Of a DNA stretch of 64,000 nt, positions 1 through 9,240 are shown one piece after another. The stretch spans positions 950,555-1,014,554 of the forward strand of contig JAXMOE010000001.1 in assembly GCA_034670025.1 (NCBI GenBank), read 5' to 3'. The position numbers were made by a program, and so were the translations under genes. Under the pieces are notes generated by a model. It made no database searches and had not been told where the DNA came from. It saw only the letters and a list, made by a program, of their open reading frames with translations. How positions within the stretch are numbered: the stretch's first letter is position 1; each line of letters opens with the position of its first letter. The stretch comes from PGYR01 sp034670025 (GTDB lineage Bacteria > Bacteroidota > Ignavibacteria > Kapaibacteriales > UBA2268).

Positions 1-1021
1 CGGGTCTGTTAGTAGCAGCAATTATTATAATCCCACTGTTTTGCTCAAAGCCGTCCATCTCTACTAATAGTTGATTTAATGTTTGCTCTCTCTCATCGTG
101 TCCACCACCTAATCCAGCACCACGCTTTCTACCAACAGCATCAATCTCATCTATGAAAATCAAACATGGATTATTCTTTTTTGCTTGTTCAAACAAATCT
201 CTAACTCTACTTGCACCAACACCTACAAACATTTCAACGAAGTCTGCACCTGACATAGAGAAGAACGGTACACCGGCTTCTCCTGCTACGGCTCTCGCTA
301 ACAATGTTTTACCAGTACCTGGTGAACCAAGTAATAATATACCCTTTGGTATTTTACCACCTAACTTCTTGAATTTAGATGGTTCTCTCAAAAACTCAAT
401 TACTTCTTCTAATTCATATTTTGCTTCATCAACTCCAGCTACATCTTTGAATGTAACCTTCGGCAGACTTTCATCTAACAGTTTAATTCTTGCTTTCCCA
501 AAATTAAACAGTCCTCGTTGACCGCCGCCGCCGCCTTGCATTCTTTTGAATATGAAGACCATAAGTACAACGAGTAGCAGTAGTGGAAGTAAAGTAATAA
601 TAGTACTCCATAGGAAATCATCGCCTTGTTCGTACTTTAACTCTATTCCTTTTTGTTCCCATGTCGCTTCAGTTTCTGAATCTAATACACCGAGTTTGGT
701 AACAAAACTACTAATTTCTTTTGACCCTTTGTCTAACTTAATTGTAACAGGCCCTTTGAGTTTACCATAAAACTCATAGTCATTCATTTGGGTTTTGACT
801 ACCTTAGCTTCAGTGATTAAGTCTTTGTCCAAAAACTCTTTATATTGAGAATATGATACTCTCGCATCACTCTTGTTTCCATCTTGGAATAAAAAGACTA
901 ATGAGAATATACCGAACGAAATGAATAACCAAAACATTAAGTTCTTACTAAACTTATTTTGGTTTTCATCTAAATTTGGTTTGTTTTTATTATTGTTCAA
1001 ATTATTGTTGTTGCCGTTCAT
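1..1021 (-). CDS. ftsH: ATP-dependent zinc metalloprotease FtsH, N-terminal part (cut by window edge)
   Basis: Membrane-anchored AAA+ protease that extracts and degrades membrane and regulatory proteins. Reading from ATG at 1021, 340 codons are present. They show an asparagine-rich cytoplasmic start (residues 1-20), a membrane segment at about 28-46, a periplasmic domain, a second membrane segment at about 138-158, a glycine run, then the AAA domain. Walker A GSPGTGKT lies at 232-239, followed by the Walker B IFIDEID. The frame is still open at base 1 just after the AATNRP motif, so the rest of the ATPase and the HEXXH zinc protease domain lie outside the window. It follows tilS by 73 bases on the same strand, a neighbourhood common in bacteria. 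Confidence 0.97.
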   Translation of the reverse strand, partial: MNGNNNNLNNNKNKPNLDENQNKFSKNLMFWLFISFGIFSLVFLFQDGNKSDARVSYSQYKEFLDKDLITEAKVVKTQMNDYEFYGKLKGPVTIKLDKGSKEISSFVTKLGVLDSETEATWEQKGIELKYEQGDDFLWSTIITLLPLLLLVVLMVFIFKRMQGGGGGQRGLFNFGKARIKLLDESLPKVTFKDVAGVDEAKYELEEVIEFLREPSKFKKLGGKIPKGILLLGSPGTGKTLLARAVAGEAGVPFFSMSGADFVEMFVGVGASRVRDLFEQAKKNNPCLIFIDEIDAVGRKRGAGLGGGHDEREQTLNQLLVEMDGFEQNSGIIIIAATNRP

Positions 1022-1094
1022 TTAACTCGCCTTGATTTACGTATATTTCAATTTTATTTATGACGTGAAAGTATTATTTTAATTTCTTTTAGTA

Positions 1095-2579
1095 TTAATT
1101 GTTTAGTGGAGATTCTAACAATTCTATTTTCATCACTTTTTCAGAATCTTTTTTAACTGCATATTTGTCACTCATTCTCAGACCTAACACCCAGACTATA
1201 TTGACTTTATCGGTCATAACTAATAGCTTTTCTTTCTTAATGTTATCTATTTTCATATTTGTCAACAAATCAGATACTTTCACAGTTCCATCAAACCCAA
1301 ATGGTGTTAACTTGTCGCCTTTTATCCAATTTCTGATTAGTAAATTCTTAGGCATATATTCCAAATCAAAATACTCTATGTTATTGTCTTTGACAAATCT
1401 AACATCTTTTCTTTCTATTTCTGTAAACTCTAATTTATACTCCCCTACTGTAACTATTCCTTTGGGTTCAATTACTTCACTTATCGTTTCTATTTCTTCA
1501 GACTTGTCTATAAATATAACAATCTTTCCTCTTTCTTTCAGAGCAGTTATTTTATCATTAATTTCTACTTTATTATTTACATTTTGACTTGTCAGAGCCA
1601 CAACCCTTTCAGTTATTTCATAAGGAGCGTGGTGATAATTGAAGTATTTTGAAAGTGTCTTACGAACCAACTCATTTTGTATAATATCCGCATAAGAATC
1701 TAAGAATTGAGAGTTTATCTCAACTTTCAATTGCTGAGCGGTTATAAATATCTTCTTGAAGTTTGCTTCCGTATAGTCTTTGACAAAGTTATTAGCACTC
1801 TTTATTATAGATGCCGTACGTTCAATTGTGTTTACAAAGTTAGGATTGTAATTTTCTACAATTTCAGGAATCAATAAATTTCTGATTTTGTTTCTCGTAT
1901 ATACCAGCTCATCGTTTGTTTTATCTTCCATCCATTGCATATCGCGCATATTAGCATATTCTATCAACTCATCTTTAGTCAAATTGATTAGTGGTCGAAT
2001 AACAAAACACTTATTTGTAAGCTTTCTTCTGTTTGGAATCGAAGTCAAACCATGAAGTCCACTTCCTCTGAACAAATTGAGAAGGAAAGTTTCAGCCAAA
2101 TCATTTTTTGTGTGAGCGGTAGCTAAGTAATTATAATCATGGTCATTACAAACTTTTTCGAAGAATGCGTATCTCTTTATTCTTGCTGCTTCTTCAATTG
2201 AAAGTGACTTCTTCTTCGCATAATCTTCCACATCGGCTGAAGCATTAAAAATTCTGATTCGATTTTTGCCGCATACTTTTTCGACAAATTTTTGATCTCT
2301 ATCAGAATCTGCTTCTCTTAATTTATGATTAAAGTGAGCAACGGCTAAATCAAAATCATATTCTTCTTTTAGATTTATGAAAATGTCGAACAAAGTAAGT
2401 GAGTCAACTCCACCACTTACTGCTAATAATATTTTTGATTTCTTTTCTACAAATAACTGTGTTTCTAAAGTCTTCTTTATACTTCTGAAGTATTCGTAAT
2501 ACTTTTTAGACTTTCTTTCCAAAGAAGTTAACTCTTTTGGATAATTGAATTTAATATATTTTGGTTTTTCTTTTGACAA
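1095..2579 (-). CDS. tilS: tRNA(Ile)-lysidine synthase TilS
   Basis: Modifies C34 of the CAU-anticodon tRNA-Ile to lysidine using ATP and lysine. The PP-loop motif SGGVDS is at residues 55-60, followed by the typical AVAHFNHKLR and ATAHTKND segments; the C-terminal half fits the TilS substrate-binding domains. The frame has no ATG before the PP-loop. I used TTG at 2579, 14 bases after the rluA stop, which leaves an unusually long 54-residue lead before the ATP motif, so the start is uncertain and a later TTG could be used. It is in line with folD and rluA upstream and ftsH downstream, probably in one transcript. Confidence 0.93.
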   Translation of the reverse strand: MSKEKPKYIKFNYPKELTSLERKSKKYYEYFRSIKKTLETQLFVEKKSKILLAVSGGVDSLTLFDIFINLKEEYDFDLAVAHFNHKLREADSDRDQKFVEKVCGKNRIRIFNASADVEDYAKKKSLSIEEAARIKRYAFFEKVCNDHDYNYLATAHTKNDLAETFLLNLFRGSGLHGLTSIPNRRKLTNKCFVIRPLINLTKDELIEYANMRDMQWMEDKTNDELVYTRNKIRNLLIPEIVENYNPNFVNTIERTASIIKSANNFVKDYTEANFKKIFITAQQLKVEINSQFLDSYADIIQNELVRKTLSKYFNYHHAPYEITERVVALTSQNVNNKVEINDKITALKERGKIVIFIDKSEEIETISEVIEPKGIVTVGEYKLEFTEIERKDVRFVKDNNIEYFDLEYMPKNLLIRNWIKGDKLTPFGFDGTVKVSDLLTNMKIDNIKKEKLLVMTDKVNIVWVLGLRMSDKYAVKKDSEKVMKIELLESPLNN

Positions 2580-2593
2580 TGTTTTATCTTTTT

Positions 2594-3334
2594 TTACTGA
2601 TATATTTTGTTGTATTTATTTAGTATCTGCACCATAGCCGCAAAATCACGCGGGTATTCGGCTTCTACTTTTATCGATTCTTTACTCACAGGATGTATAA
2701 ATTCAAGCGAATGAGCGTGCATAGACAATCTGTCTAATACTGGTCTCTCGTCCGTGTGCCTTTTTAAGTTGAACCTTTTTTTGAAGTTCGATAGCAGAAA
2801 GTTCTCAAATCCACCATAGGCAGAATCAACGTAGAGCGGGAATCCGAGTGTAGAAAGATGTACTCTTATCTGGTGCGAACGGCCAGTGACCAAATTGCAC
2901 TCTAACATAGTTGCTTTGTCGTATCTATCTAAAACTTCTACTTTAGTAAGGGAATATTTACCTCTGGCAGATGGCATTGTTAATCCCTTCTTGGTTGAAC
3001 TTGGTAATATTGGAATATCAATATCTAAGCTTTGTTTTGGGAATATTCCTTTTACCAACACGTGATATTTCCTTGCTATGTCGTGATTCTCAAACAAAGT
3101 ATTCATATACTTGTGGGTTTCTGCATCTTTAGCAAATACCATAATCCCACTCGTACCCTTATCGAGTCTGTGAGTAACGAATATTTCCCCATACTTATCG
3201 TTTAGTAAGTGCTTCAGATTCGTCTTATTAGGGTTGTATCTATCTGGCACAGACAATACCCCAGCTGCCTTGTTAACAAAGACTAACCACTCATCTTCGA
3301 ATACTACTTCGTAGTCTGCATTTTTGTTTTTCAT
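2594..3334 (-). CDS. RluA-family pseudouridine synthase
   Basis: Converts specific uridines in rRNA or tRNA to pseudouridine. The catalytic motif HRLDKGTSG occupies residues 55-63 with the nucleophilic aspartate at 58, and the RSHQIRVHL motif typical of the RluA/RluC/RluD group follows. The protein is 246 residues and has no N-terminal S4 RNA-binding domain, so it is closer in length to RluA or TruC than to RluC or RluD; the target site cannot be told from sequence. The ATG start at 3334 overlaps the folD stop by four bases, suggesting translational coupling. Confidence 0.93.
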   Translation of the reverse strand: MKNKNADYEVVFEDEWLVFVNKAAGVLSVPDRYNPNKTNLKHLLNDKYGEIFVTHRLDKGTSGIMVFAKDAETHKYMNTLFENHDIARKYHVLVKGIFPKQSLDIDIPILPSSTKKGLTMPSARGKYSLTKVEVLDRYDKATMLECNLVTGRSHQIRVHLSTLGFPLYVDSAYGGFENFLLSNFKKRFNLKRHTDERPVLDRLSMHAHSLEFIHPVSKESIKVEAEYPRDFAAMVQILNKYNKIYQ

Positions 3335-4203
3335 AATTTAGACGCAGATTTGTAAGTATTATTCATTAGCATAGCTATTGTCATAGGGCCAACTCCACCA
3401 GGTACAGGAGTAATAGCTGTTACTTTCTCTTTCACATCATCAAAGTCAGCATCGCCTACAATTCTATAGCCCTTCTCATTATCGGCATCTATTCTATTGA
3501 TTCCAACATCGATTATCGTAGCCCCTTCTTTGATATGCTCTTTTTTTATGAATTGGGCTTTGCCAATTGCTATAATCAATATGTCTGCTTGCCTTGTGTA
3601 TTGAAACACATCGTCAGCTGCAGAGTGACAAATTGTAACAATCGAATTAGCTTTTTCATTCTTTTGGTACATTAGGTTTGCTATTGGCTTGCCTACTATA
3701 TTACTTCTTCCCAATACTACTACGTGTTTGCCTTTGGTTTTTATACCACTTCTGTATAGAAGTTCAACAATTCCAGCAGGAGTACAAGGAACTAACCCAT
3801 CGTTACCAATTACTAAGTTGCCCAAATTGACAGGGTGGAATCCATCGACATCCTTATTGGGGTCGATTTTCATAGTCACTTTATTTTCATCAATGTGCTT
3901 GGGTAACGGAAGTTGGACTAAGATGCCATGAATCTCATCATCATTGTTCCAATCTTCAATTATCTGAAGAACTTCATCTTCTGAAATGTTATCCTCTTCC
4001 CTACGCATCACAAAATGAAAGTCTAAATTTTCAGAATTTCTTTCCTTACTTCTGACATAAGACTCCGAGGCAGGATCATTACCTACCAGAAGAATTGCCA
4101 GCCCTGGTCTTATACCTTTTTCTTCTTTTAAAAATCTAATGTTTTCTTTTATTTCTTCTTTTATCTCGTTGGCAATTTTCTTGCCGTCTATAATTTTATT
4201 CAT
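3331..4203 (-). CDS. folD: Bifunctional methylenetetrahydrofolate dehydrogenase/cyclohydrolase FolD
   Basis: Interconverts 5,10-methylene-THF and 10-formyl-THF through methenyl-THF in the cytosol, feeding purine and formyl-Met synthesis. At 290 residues it is of standard length. Visible landmarks are the substrate-site YVRSKE with lysine 53, the QLPLP loop ending at about 101, DVDGFHP around 119-124, the NADP-binding GRSNIVGKP at 165-173, and PGGVGPMT near residue 270. It starts at ATG 4203, five bases after the stop of the upstream barrel gene, and overlaps the pseudouridine synthase start. Confidence 0.97.
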   Translation of the reverse strand: MNKIIDGKKIANEIKEEIKENIRFLKEEKGIRPGLAILLVGNDPASESYVRSKERNSENLDFHFVMRREEDNISEDEVLQIIEDWNNDDEIHGILVQLPLPKHIDENKVTMKIDPNKDVDGFHPVNLGNLVIGNDGLVPCTPAGIVELLYRSGIKTKGKHVVVLGRSNIVGKPIANLMYQKNEKANSIVTICHSAADDVFQYTRQADILIIAIGKAQFIKKEHIKEGATIIDVGINRIDADNEKGYRIVGDADFDDVKEKVTAITPVPGGVGPMTIAMLMNNTYKSASKL

Positions 4204-4208
4204 ATCAA

Positions 4209-5471
4209 TTAGAAACTGAATTGTAGTCCAGAATTTATTATATCAAATTTACTTATGTTGTAGCTTGCAAAGACGGATACAGGGCCAATATCTTTTTTGA
4301 TTCCAAATATTCCTTTGATATTGAAATCTTCCACCTGTAACGTAGTTGTCTGCGGCTTAGTGTCACCGGGGTAGCCAGGCCCAGTTAGTTTATCTTTGTC
4401 AACTAAATTTAACTGTTGCTGCACTTCAATAGGTAAAGTATAAGTCAAATCTGCAGAAATATCAATTTGTTCGAGAGAAAGACCTCCATAAAGGTCAAAC
4501 CACCCTTCTATGTTCTTACTTGTCTGTATATTAATATTAAATATATCAGCACTAGAAACCATTTTTGCGTTAGTCTCACCAAATACATTTTCCATAGATG
4601 ATGATTGATATGCAAACTGAATTGCTAAATCAAATGTCCTTTCCTGATCAAAGTCAAAAAAGTATTGAGAAATAGAATGCTTTAATCCAACGCCAAAAAA
4701 TCCAAAATCGCCAATAGTCTGTCCATAATTAATTTTTGGTATGTACCTAATTAGAAATTCAGTTCCGAAATAAGATCCAATCTCCAATTGAGGAACTCCG
4801 AATACCATAACATTTAGACCAGCCCCTTTAGGTAAAGTGAACAAATTAGGCAACCCATCTAATGTAGCAAGTACTTCTGCTTCTAATTCTTCTGGAAATT
4901 CAATTCCGAATGTTTTTTCTAAGCTTTCTATTCTTTTTCTTCCGTTATCTGATAGTGAATTATCGTCAATAGTAATTTTTTTATCATCTTTTCCAAGTAA
5001 AGTGGCTGATTCATTGGGGACTTTTATTGTCTTATCTTGTAATCCATCATAAATTAAAGTTCTTAGCAAATAAGTATATAGGCCAACTGTATCATGGATG
5101 TCAATTGTATTATTGAAAATATCAAAGCTAGCATAATCGGTTATTTTATTTATACTAAATGGCTCATTCGGAAAAGCTGGTGAAAACACCTTATCTTCAT
5201 CTGGCACAATGCCAAACATATCGTTTAAAGAAAATTTGAAATAAAGTGAATCTTCTTGAGGAATATATGCTGTATTAAAGAATCCCGAATTTACCGTAGC
5301 ATTAGTGGCTGTAACAATCGGCTGAGTAAACGGTACACCATTCATCTCGAATATATCTTTACCGAGAACTCGTGCTAATTCAACAGAATTTTCATTAATC
5401 TCGTTTTCTTGACCATATATTGTTAAGCTACTGCAAACTATAATTACTATCAGTATCAATCTCTTCATCAT
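4209..5471 (-). CDS. Secreted outer-membrane beta-barrel protein of unknown function
   Basis: I do not recognise this 420-residue protein with certainty. Residues 1-21 form a clear signal peptide ending at YGQ. The middle contains a short charged, helical stretch (about 165-200), and the second half is built of alternating aromatic/polar strands and ends in phenylalanine, as expected for a barrel assembled by the BAM machinery. The segment with GLPNLFTLPKGAGL and GVPQLEIGSYFGTEFLIRY is reminiscent of Bacteroidetes DUF6588-type proteins, a weak resemblance from memory. It overlaps the upstream tiny membrane gene by four bases, so it is probably coupled to dnaE expression. Confidence 0.75.
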   Translation of the reverse strand: MMKRLILIVIIVCSSLTIYGQENEINENSVELARVLGKDIFEMNGVPFTQPIVTATNATVNSGFFNTAYIPQEDSLYFKFSLNDMFGIVPDEDKVFSPAFPNEPFSINKITDYASFDIFNNTIDIHDTVGLYTYLLRTLIYDGLQDKTIKVPNESATLLGKDDKKITIDDNSLSDNGRKRIESLEKTFGIEFPEELEAEVLATLDGLPNLFTLPKGAGLNVMVFGVPQLEIGSYFGTEFLIRYIPKINYGQTIGDFGFFGVGLKHSISQYFFDFDQERTFDLAIQFAYQSSSMENVFGETNAKMVSSADIFNINIQTSKNIEGWFDLYGGLSLEQIDISADLTYTLPIEVQQQLNLVDKDKLTGPGYPGDTKPQTTTLQVEDFNIKGIFGIKKDIGPVSVFASYNISKFDIINSGLQFSF

Positions 5472-5662
5472 TTGAAAACCTTATTCTTTAAGAAAGCATA
5501 AATTGGAAGTGCAAAAATAGCAACTACTACTATAAATATAATAAATAATAATCCTTTCAGAATAAATCCGAGTAACCCAAACAATATTTTGATTATAAAG
5601 TATGCTACTACTAATGCTATTGCGATTGATAATACGCTTTTAAGAGTATCTTTTGCTGCCAT
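5468..5662 (-). CDS. Small two-helix membrane protein, 64 residues
   Basis: A tiny hydrophobic protein with two likely membrane segments (about residues 9-35 and 36-57) and lysines at both ends. No family recognised. The gene is supported by position: it starts inside the last 23 bases of dnaE and its stop overlaps the start of the next gene by four bases, a tightly coupled arrangement unlikely for a chance ORF. Function unknown. Confidence 0.65.
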   Translation of the reverse strand: MAAKDTLKSVLSIAIALVVAYFIIKILFGLLGFILKGLLFIIFIVVVAIFALPIYAFLKNKVFK

Positions 5663-8600
5663 TTTGTCCTTTCATAATTAATGAAACTTTTGAATTAAAG
5701 AGTTCTTGCAACTGCCCCATAACGGATAAATTCAGTGGAATTTTGAATTTTTCAGTTTTAAAACAGTTTTTATACTCTTTACTATCGTCAAATATATTAA
5801 AATATATTTGTTTAGGAGCAGTATTTGGGTCATAAAACTCATTTTTTAGAACATCTAACTTAGCTTCTGCTTCTTTATCATTCAAATCTATCCATATTTT
5901 ATAGCCATCGCTATATGTATCAACCGCTTCTTCCACATCCATAGCATTGGAGCAATATATCTTTATATTATCCTCGTCTTCCCTGATTGTGCCTTCTATT
6001 AATATGGCCTTATCCTTTGTGAGTTTGTGCGATATTCTGCCATATTCTTTTGCCCAAACCAAACATTCTGCTTTGTAATTATAGTCCTCTAACGTAAGAA
6101 TAGCAAATGGTTCGCCCTTCTTGCTCATCTTCACTTCCATATTTGATATAAAAGCACATACAGTAATTTCCTGCGATTTTAGCTCCGAAGGATGTTGATC
6201 AAAAGTAATTTTATTGAATGCCTTGACTAATGCGTCATATTCCCTAAGTGGATGGCCAGAAATATAGAAATTCAAGACTTCTTTTTCTTTTATCAATCGC
6301 CTTTTCTGGCCCCATTCTGGTACATCAGGAAGTTTGAATTTTTGAACATCTTCTTCTGCCATTCCCAAAAAGAGAGAATCAATATTCTCTGTCTCTTTAT
6401 TATGGAATGATTTAGAAAAATCAATTGCCATATCTATTGCTTCGTACAAACAAGCACGTTTTCCATCTTCAATTTTATCAAAAACTCCTGCCGAAATCAA
6501 AGATTCTAAGGTTTTTCTATTAATCGCTTTTTCATCTACTCGCTCACAAAAGTCAGCAAATGAGTCAAATTTCTTTTCATCTCTAACTTCCAATATCTTT
6601 TCTACTACACTTACTCCAACACCTTTGATACCAGCAAGTCCAAAGTATATCGACTTCCCTTTTGCCTCAAAATATGTTGTAGATTCATTAATATCAGGTG
6701 GCAGGACTTCCAAATCGAATTGTTCTGCATCGTCTATCAACTTTACTACTTTCTCCTGAGAGTTAAGTTCTGCCGTCATATTGGCTGCAAGAAACTCAGC
6801 TGGATAATGTGCCTTCAGGTAAGCCGTTTGGTATGCAACTAATGAATATGCCACAGCGTGAGATTTGTTGAAACCATAAGCAGCGAACTTCAGAATCAAT
6901 TCCCATATCTCAGAAGTCAAGCTGTCAGCGATGCCTTTCTCTTTCCCACCGTCAATGAATTTACTTTTCAAACTATCCATAGTTTTCAAGTCTTTCTTAC
7001 CCATTGCCCTACGTGCTATATCTGCTTCGGCAAGTGTAAATCCACCAACATCTTGCACAATTCTCATCACTTGCTCTTGGTAAACTATAATACCATAAGT
7101 CTCTTCGAGTGATTTTTTCAGCTCCTCGTGCAAATAAGTAATTTCGCTGTTCCCAAATTTCCTGTTAATAAACTCACCAATATTATCCATCGGCCCTGGT
7201 CTATATAGGGCATTCATTGCGGTAAGTTCTTCTATGGACTGCGGCTTTAGCTTTCTTAACCACTCTTGCATTCCTTGACTCTCAAACTGGAATATCGCGT
7301 TTGCTTTTTGCTCAGAAAATATTTCGTAGGTTTTTTTATCGTCCAAAGGTATAGCATCTATATCTATATCAACGCCGTGGTTACGGCGAATTGCTGATAA
7401 AGCATTTTCGATAATCGAAAGAGTCCTAAGACCAAGAAAATCCATCTTAATAAGTCCAGCAGATTCCACTTCCTTCATAGTGAACTGGGTAGCAACTTTT
7501 ATGCTTGCAGTCTCAGCATTCTTGTGCATATTCACAGGAATATAATCAGTCACATCGCTCGGAGCAATTATTACTCCAGCAGCGTGAATAGAGTCGTTAC
7601 GCTTTCTGTCCTCCAAAATCAGACAATACTCGATTAATTGCTTAATCTTTTTGTCTTCATCATTTTTTGGATTCTTCATCTTCTCTTTGACAAAGCTAAG
7701 CTCCGAAAGCTCTATTGCCTCAGCAAGTTTTGTCACTTCTCCCCTAACAACAGGTATCTTCGAGGTGATACTCTTCACATCTCCGAAAGGTACTTGCAGC
7801 ACTCTACCCACATCAGAAAGCACCGCTCTGGTTGACAAAGTACCAAAGGTGATAATCATTGCTACTGATTCTTCCCCATACTTATCCCTAACATATTCAA
7901 TAACTTTCTCACGTTTATCATCCGCAAAATCGACATCAATATCGGGCATTGAGTTTCTATCTGGATTCAAAAATCTCTCAAATAGCAAATCATACTTCAG
8001 TGGATCAACATTAGTAATCCCCAAAGCATAGGCAACAATACTACCTGCTGCAGAACCACGACCGGGCCCAACTCGCACACCCATGTCACGACCAGCTTGG
8101 ATAAAGTCAGCTACAACAAGGAAATAGCCGGGAAACTCCATATCATTGATAATTTTTAACTCAAATTCCGTGCGCTCACGTATTTCATCAGTTATCTCAT
8201 CAAATCTATTGTCCAACCCCTTATACACCAAATCCTTCAAGTATTCTTCCAAGTTTTCAGAAGGCGAAGTTTCTGGTATAGGAAACTTGGGCATATAAAT
8301 TTTACTTTTGAAATCTATATCACATTTTTCAAAAATCTCGTTTGTACTGTCCAATGCTTCTTGATTATCAGCAAACAGCTGCTCCATCTCTTGAGGGGAT
8401 TTGATATAAAACTCATCGGAACCAAACCGCAAGTTAGTTACATCAACTTCATTTTTACCGCCATCTTTGATAAACAAATGCACATTGTGAGCTACGGCGT
8501 GTTCTTTTACTTTGTAGAAAGTATCATTAGTTACAACAGTTTTTACTCCCAACTCTCTCGCTATCTTTGGTACTTCTTCACAAACCTTATCATCAAATTG

Positions 8601-9134
8601 TAGCGAGTGATTCTGCACTTGCATATAGAAATCATCACCAAATACTTCGTGGTAACTCTTTGCTACATCTACTGCTTCATTGTAGTTGGAATTTACAATC
8701 GAGCGAGCGACCTCACCACCTCTACCACCTGATAAACAAATCAGACCTTCGGAATACTCTTTCAGCAACTCCATATCAATTCGTGGCTTATAGTAAAAAC
8801 CTTCCACAAATGCACGAGAACAAAGCTTAACCAAATTCTTGTACCCTTGCTTGTGTTTTGCTAACAAAACTAATCTATGGTATCGACGTTGATTTGGAGA
8901 TTTTTCGAATCGACTACCAGGTGCTATGTACGCATCTACACCAATTAGCGGCTTTATTCCAGCTCGGGTTGCCTTCTGTTGGAAGTTAAAAGCTCCATAA
9001 AGCACACCATTATCCGTAAGTGCTACTCCTGGCTGCTCAAATTCGACTGCCGATTCGACTAATTCGGAAGTTGTAGTCATTGCATCGAGCAAAGAGAAGT
9101 CAGTGTGATTATGTAAATGTATAAATTTTGACAT
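5640..9134 (-). CDS. dnaE: DNA polymerase III alpha subunit DnaE
   Basis: Catalytic subunit of the replicative polymerase. The 1164 residues match the usual DnaE1 length. The N-terminal PHP domain begins with HLHNHTDFSLLD (residues 6-17). The palm motif PDIDVDF is at 397-403, supplying the metal-binding aspartates, and the third catalytic aspartate sits in MDFLGL (D565). The C-terminal region carries the tandem HhH, OB-fold and tau-binding parts. ATG at 9134 is the first in-frame start, right before the PHP motif. It leads a seven-gene minus-strand run and diverges from lpxB across a 106-base gap. Confidence 0.98.
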   Translation of the reverse strand: MSKFIHLHNHTDFSLLDAMTTTSELVESAVEFEQPGVALTDNGVLYGAFNFQQKATRAGIKPLIGVDAYIAPGSRFEKSPNQRRYHRLVLLAKHKQGYKNLVKLCSRAFVEGFYYKPRIDMELLKEYSEGLICLSGGRGGEVARSIVNSNYNEAVDVAKSYHEVFGDDFYMQVQNHSLQFDDKVCEEVPKIARELGVKTVVTNDTFYKVKEHAVAHNVHLFIKDGGKNEVDVTNLRFGSDEFYIKSPQEMEQLFADNQEALDSTNEIFEKCDIDFKSKIYMPKFPIPETSPSENLEEYLKDLVYKGLDNRFDEITDEIRERTEFELKIINDMEFPGYFLVVADFIQAGRDMGVRVGPGRGSAAGSIVAYALGITNVDPLKYDLLFERFLNPDRNSMPDIDVDFADDKREKVIEYVRDKYGEESVAMIITFGTLSTRAVLSDVGRVLQVPFGDVKSITSKIPVVRGEVTKLAEAIELSELSFVKEKMKNPKNDEDKKIKQLIEYCLILEDRKRNDSIHAAGVIIAPSDVTDYIPVNMHKNAETASIKVATQFTMKEVESAGLIKMDFLGLRTLSIIENALSAIRRNHGVDIDIDAIPLDDKKTYEIFSEQKANAIFQFESQGMQEWLRKLKPQSIEELTAMNALYRPGPMDNIGEFINRKFGNSEITYLHEELKKSLEETYGIIVYQEQVMRIVQDVGGFTLAEADIARRAMGKKDLKTMDSLKSKFIDGGKEKGIADSLTSEIWELILKFAAYGFNKSHAVAYSLVAYQTAYLKAHYPAEFLAANMTAELNSQEKVVKLIDDAEQFDLEVLPPDINESTTYFEAKGKSIYFGLAGIKGVGVSVVEKILEVRDEKKFDSFADFCERVDEKAINRKTLESLISAGVFDKIEDGKRACLYEAIDMAIDFSKSFHNKETENIDSLFLGMAEEDVQKFKLPDVPEWGQKRRLIKEKEVLNFYISGHPLREYDALVKAFNKITFDQHPSELKSQEITVCAFISNMEVKMSKKGEPFAILTLEDYNYKAECLVWAKEYGRISHKLTKDKAILIEGTIREDEDNIKIYCSNAMDVEEAVDTYSDGYKIWIDLNDKEAEAKLDVLKNEFYDPNTAPKQIYFNIFDDSKEYKNCFKTEKFKIPLNLSVMGQLQELFNSKVSLIMKGQNGSKRYS

Positions 9135-9240
9135 TTTTTATTGCGAAAGTCTTAAATTTGATAATATTAAAATTATGAGTTTACTCATTCAGATAAAAAA
9201 ATAGTTTTTACGGACTTGTCAACATAAGATTTTATACCCA

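Noticed and set aside
1099..1587. Plus-strand open frame of 162 codons
   Set aside because: It is antisense to tilS, whose reading has clear motifs; the plus-strand protein has no recognisable features.
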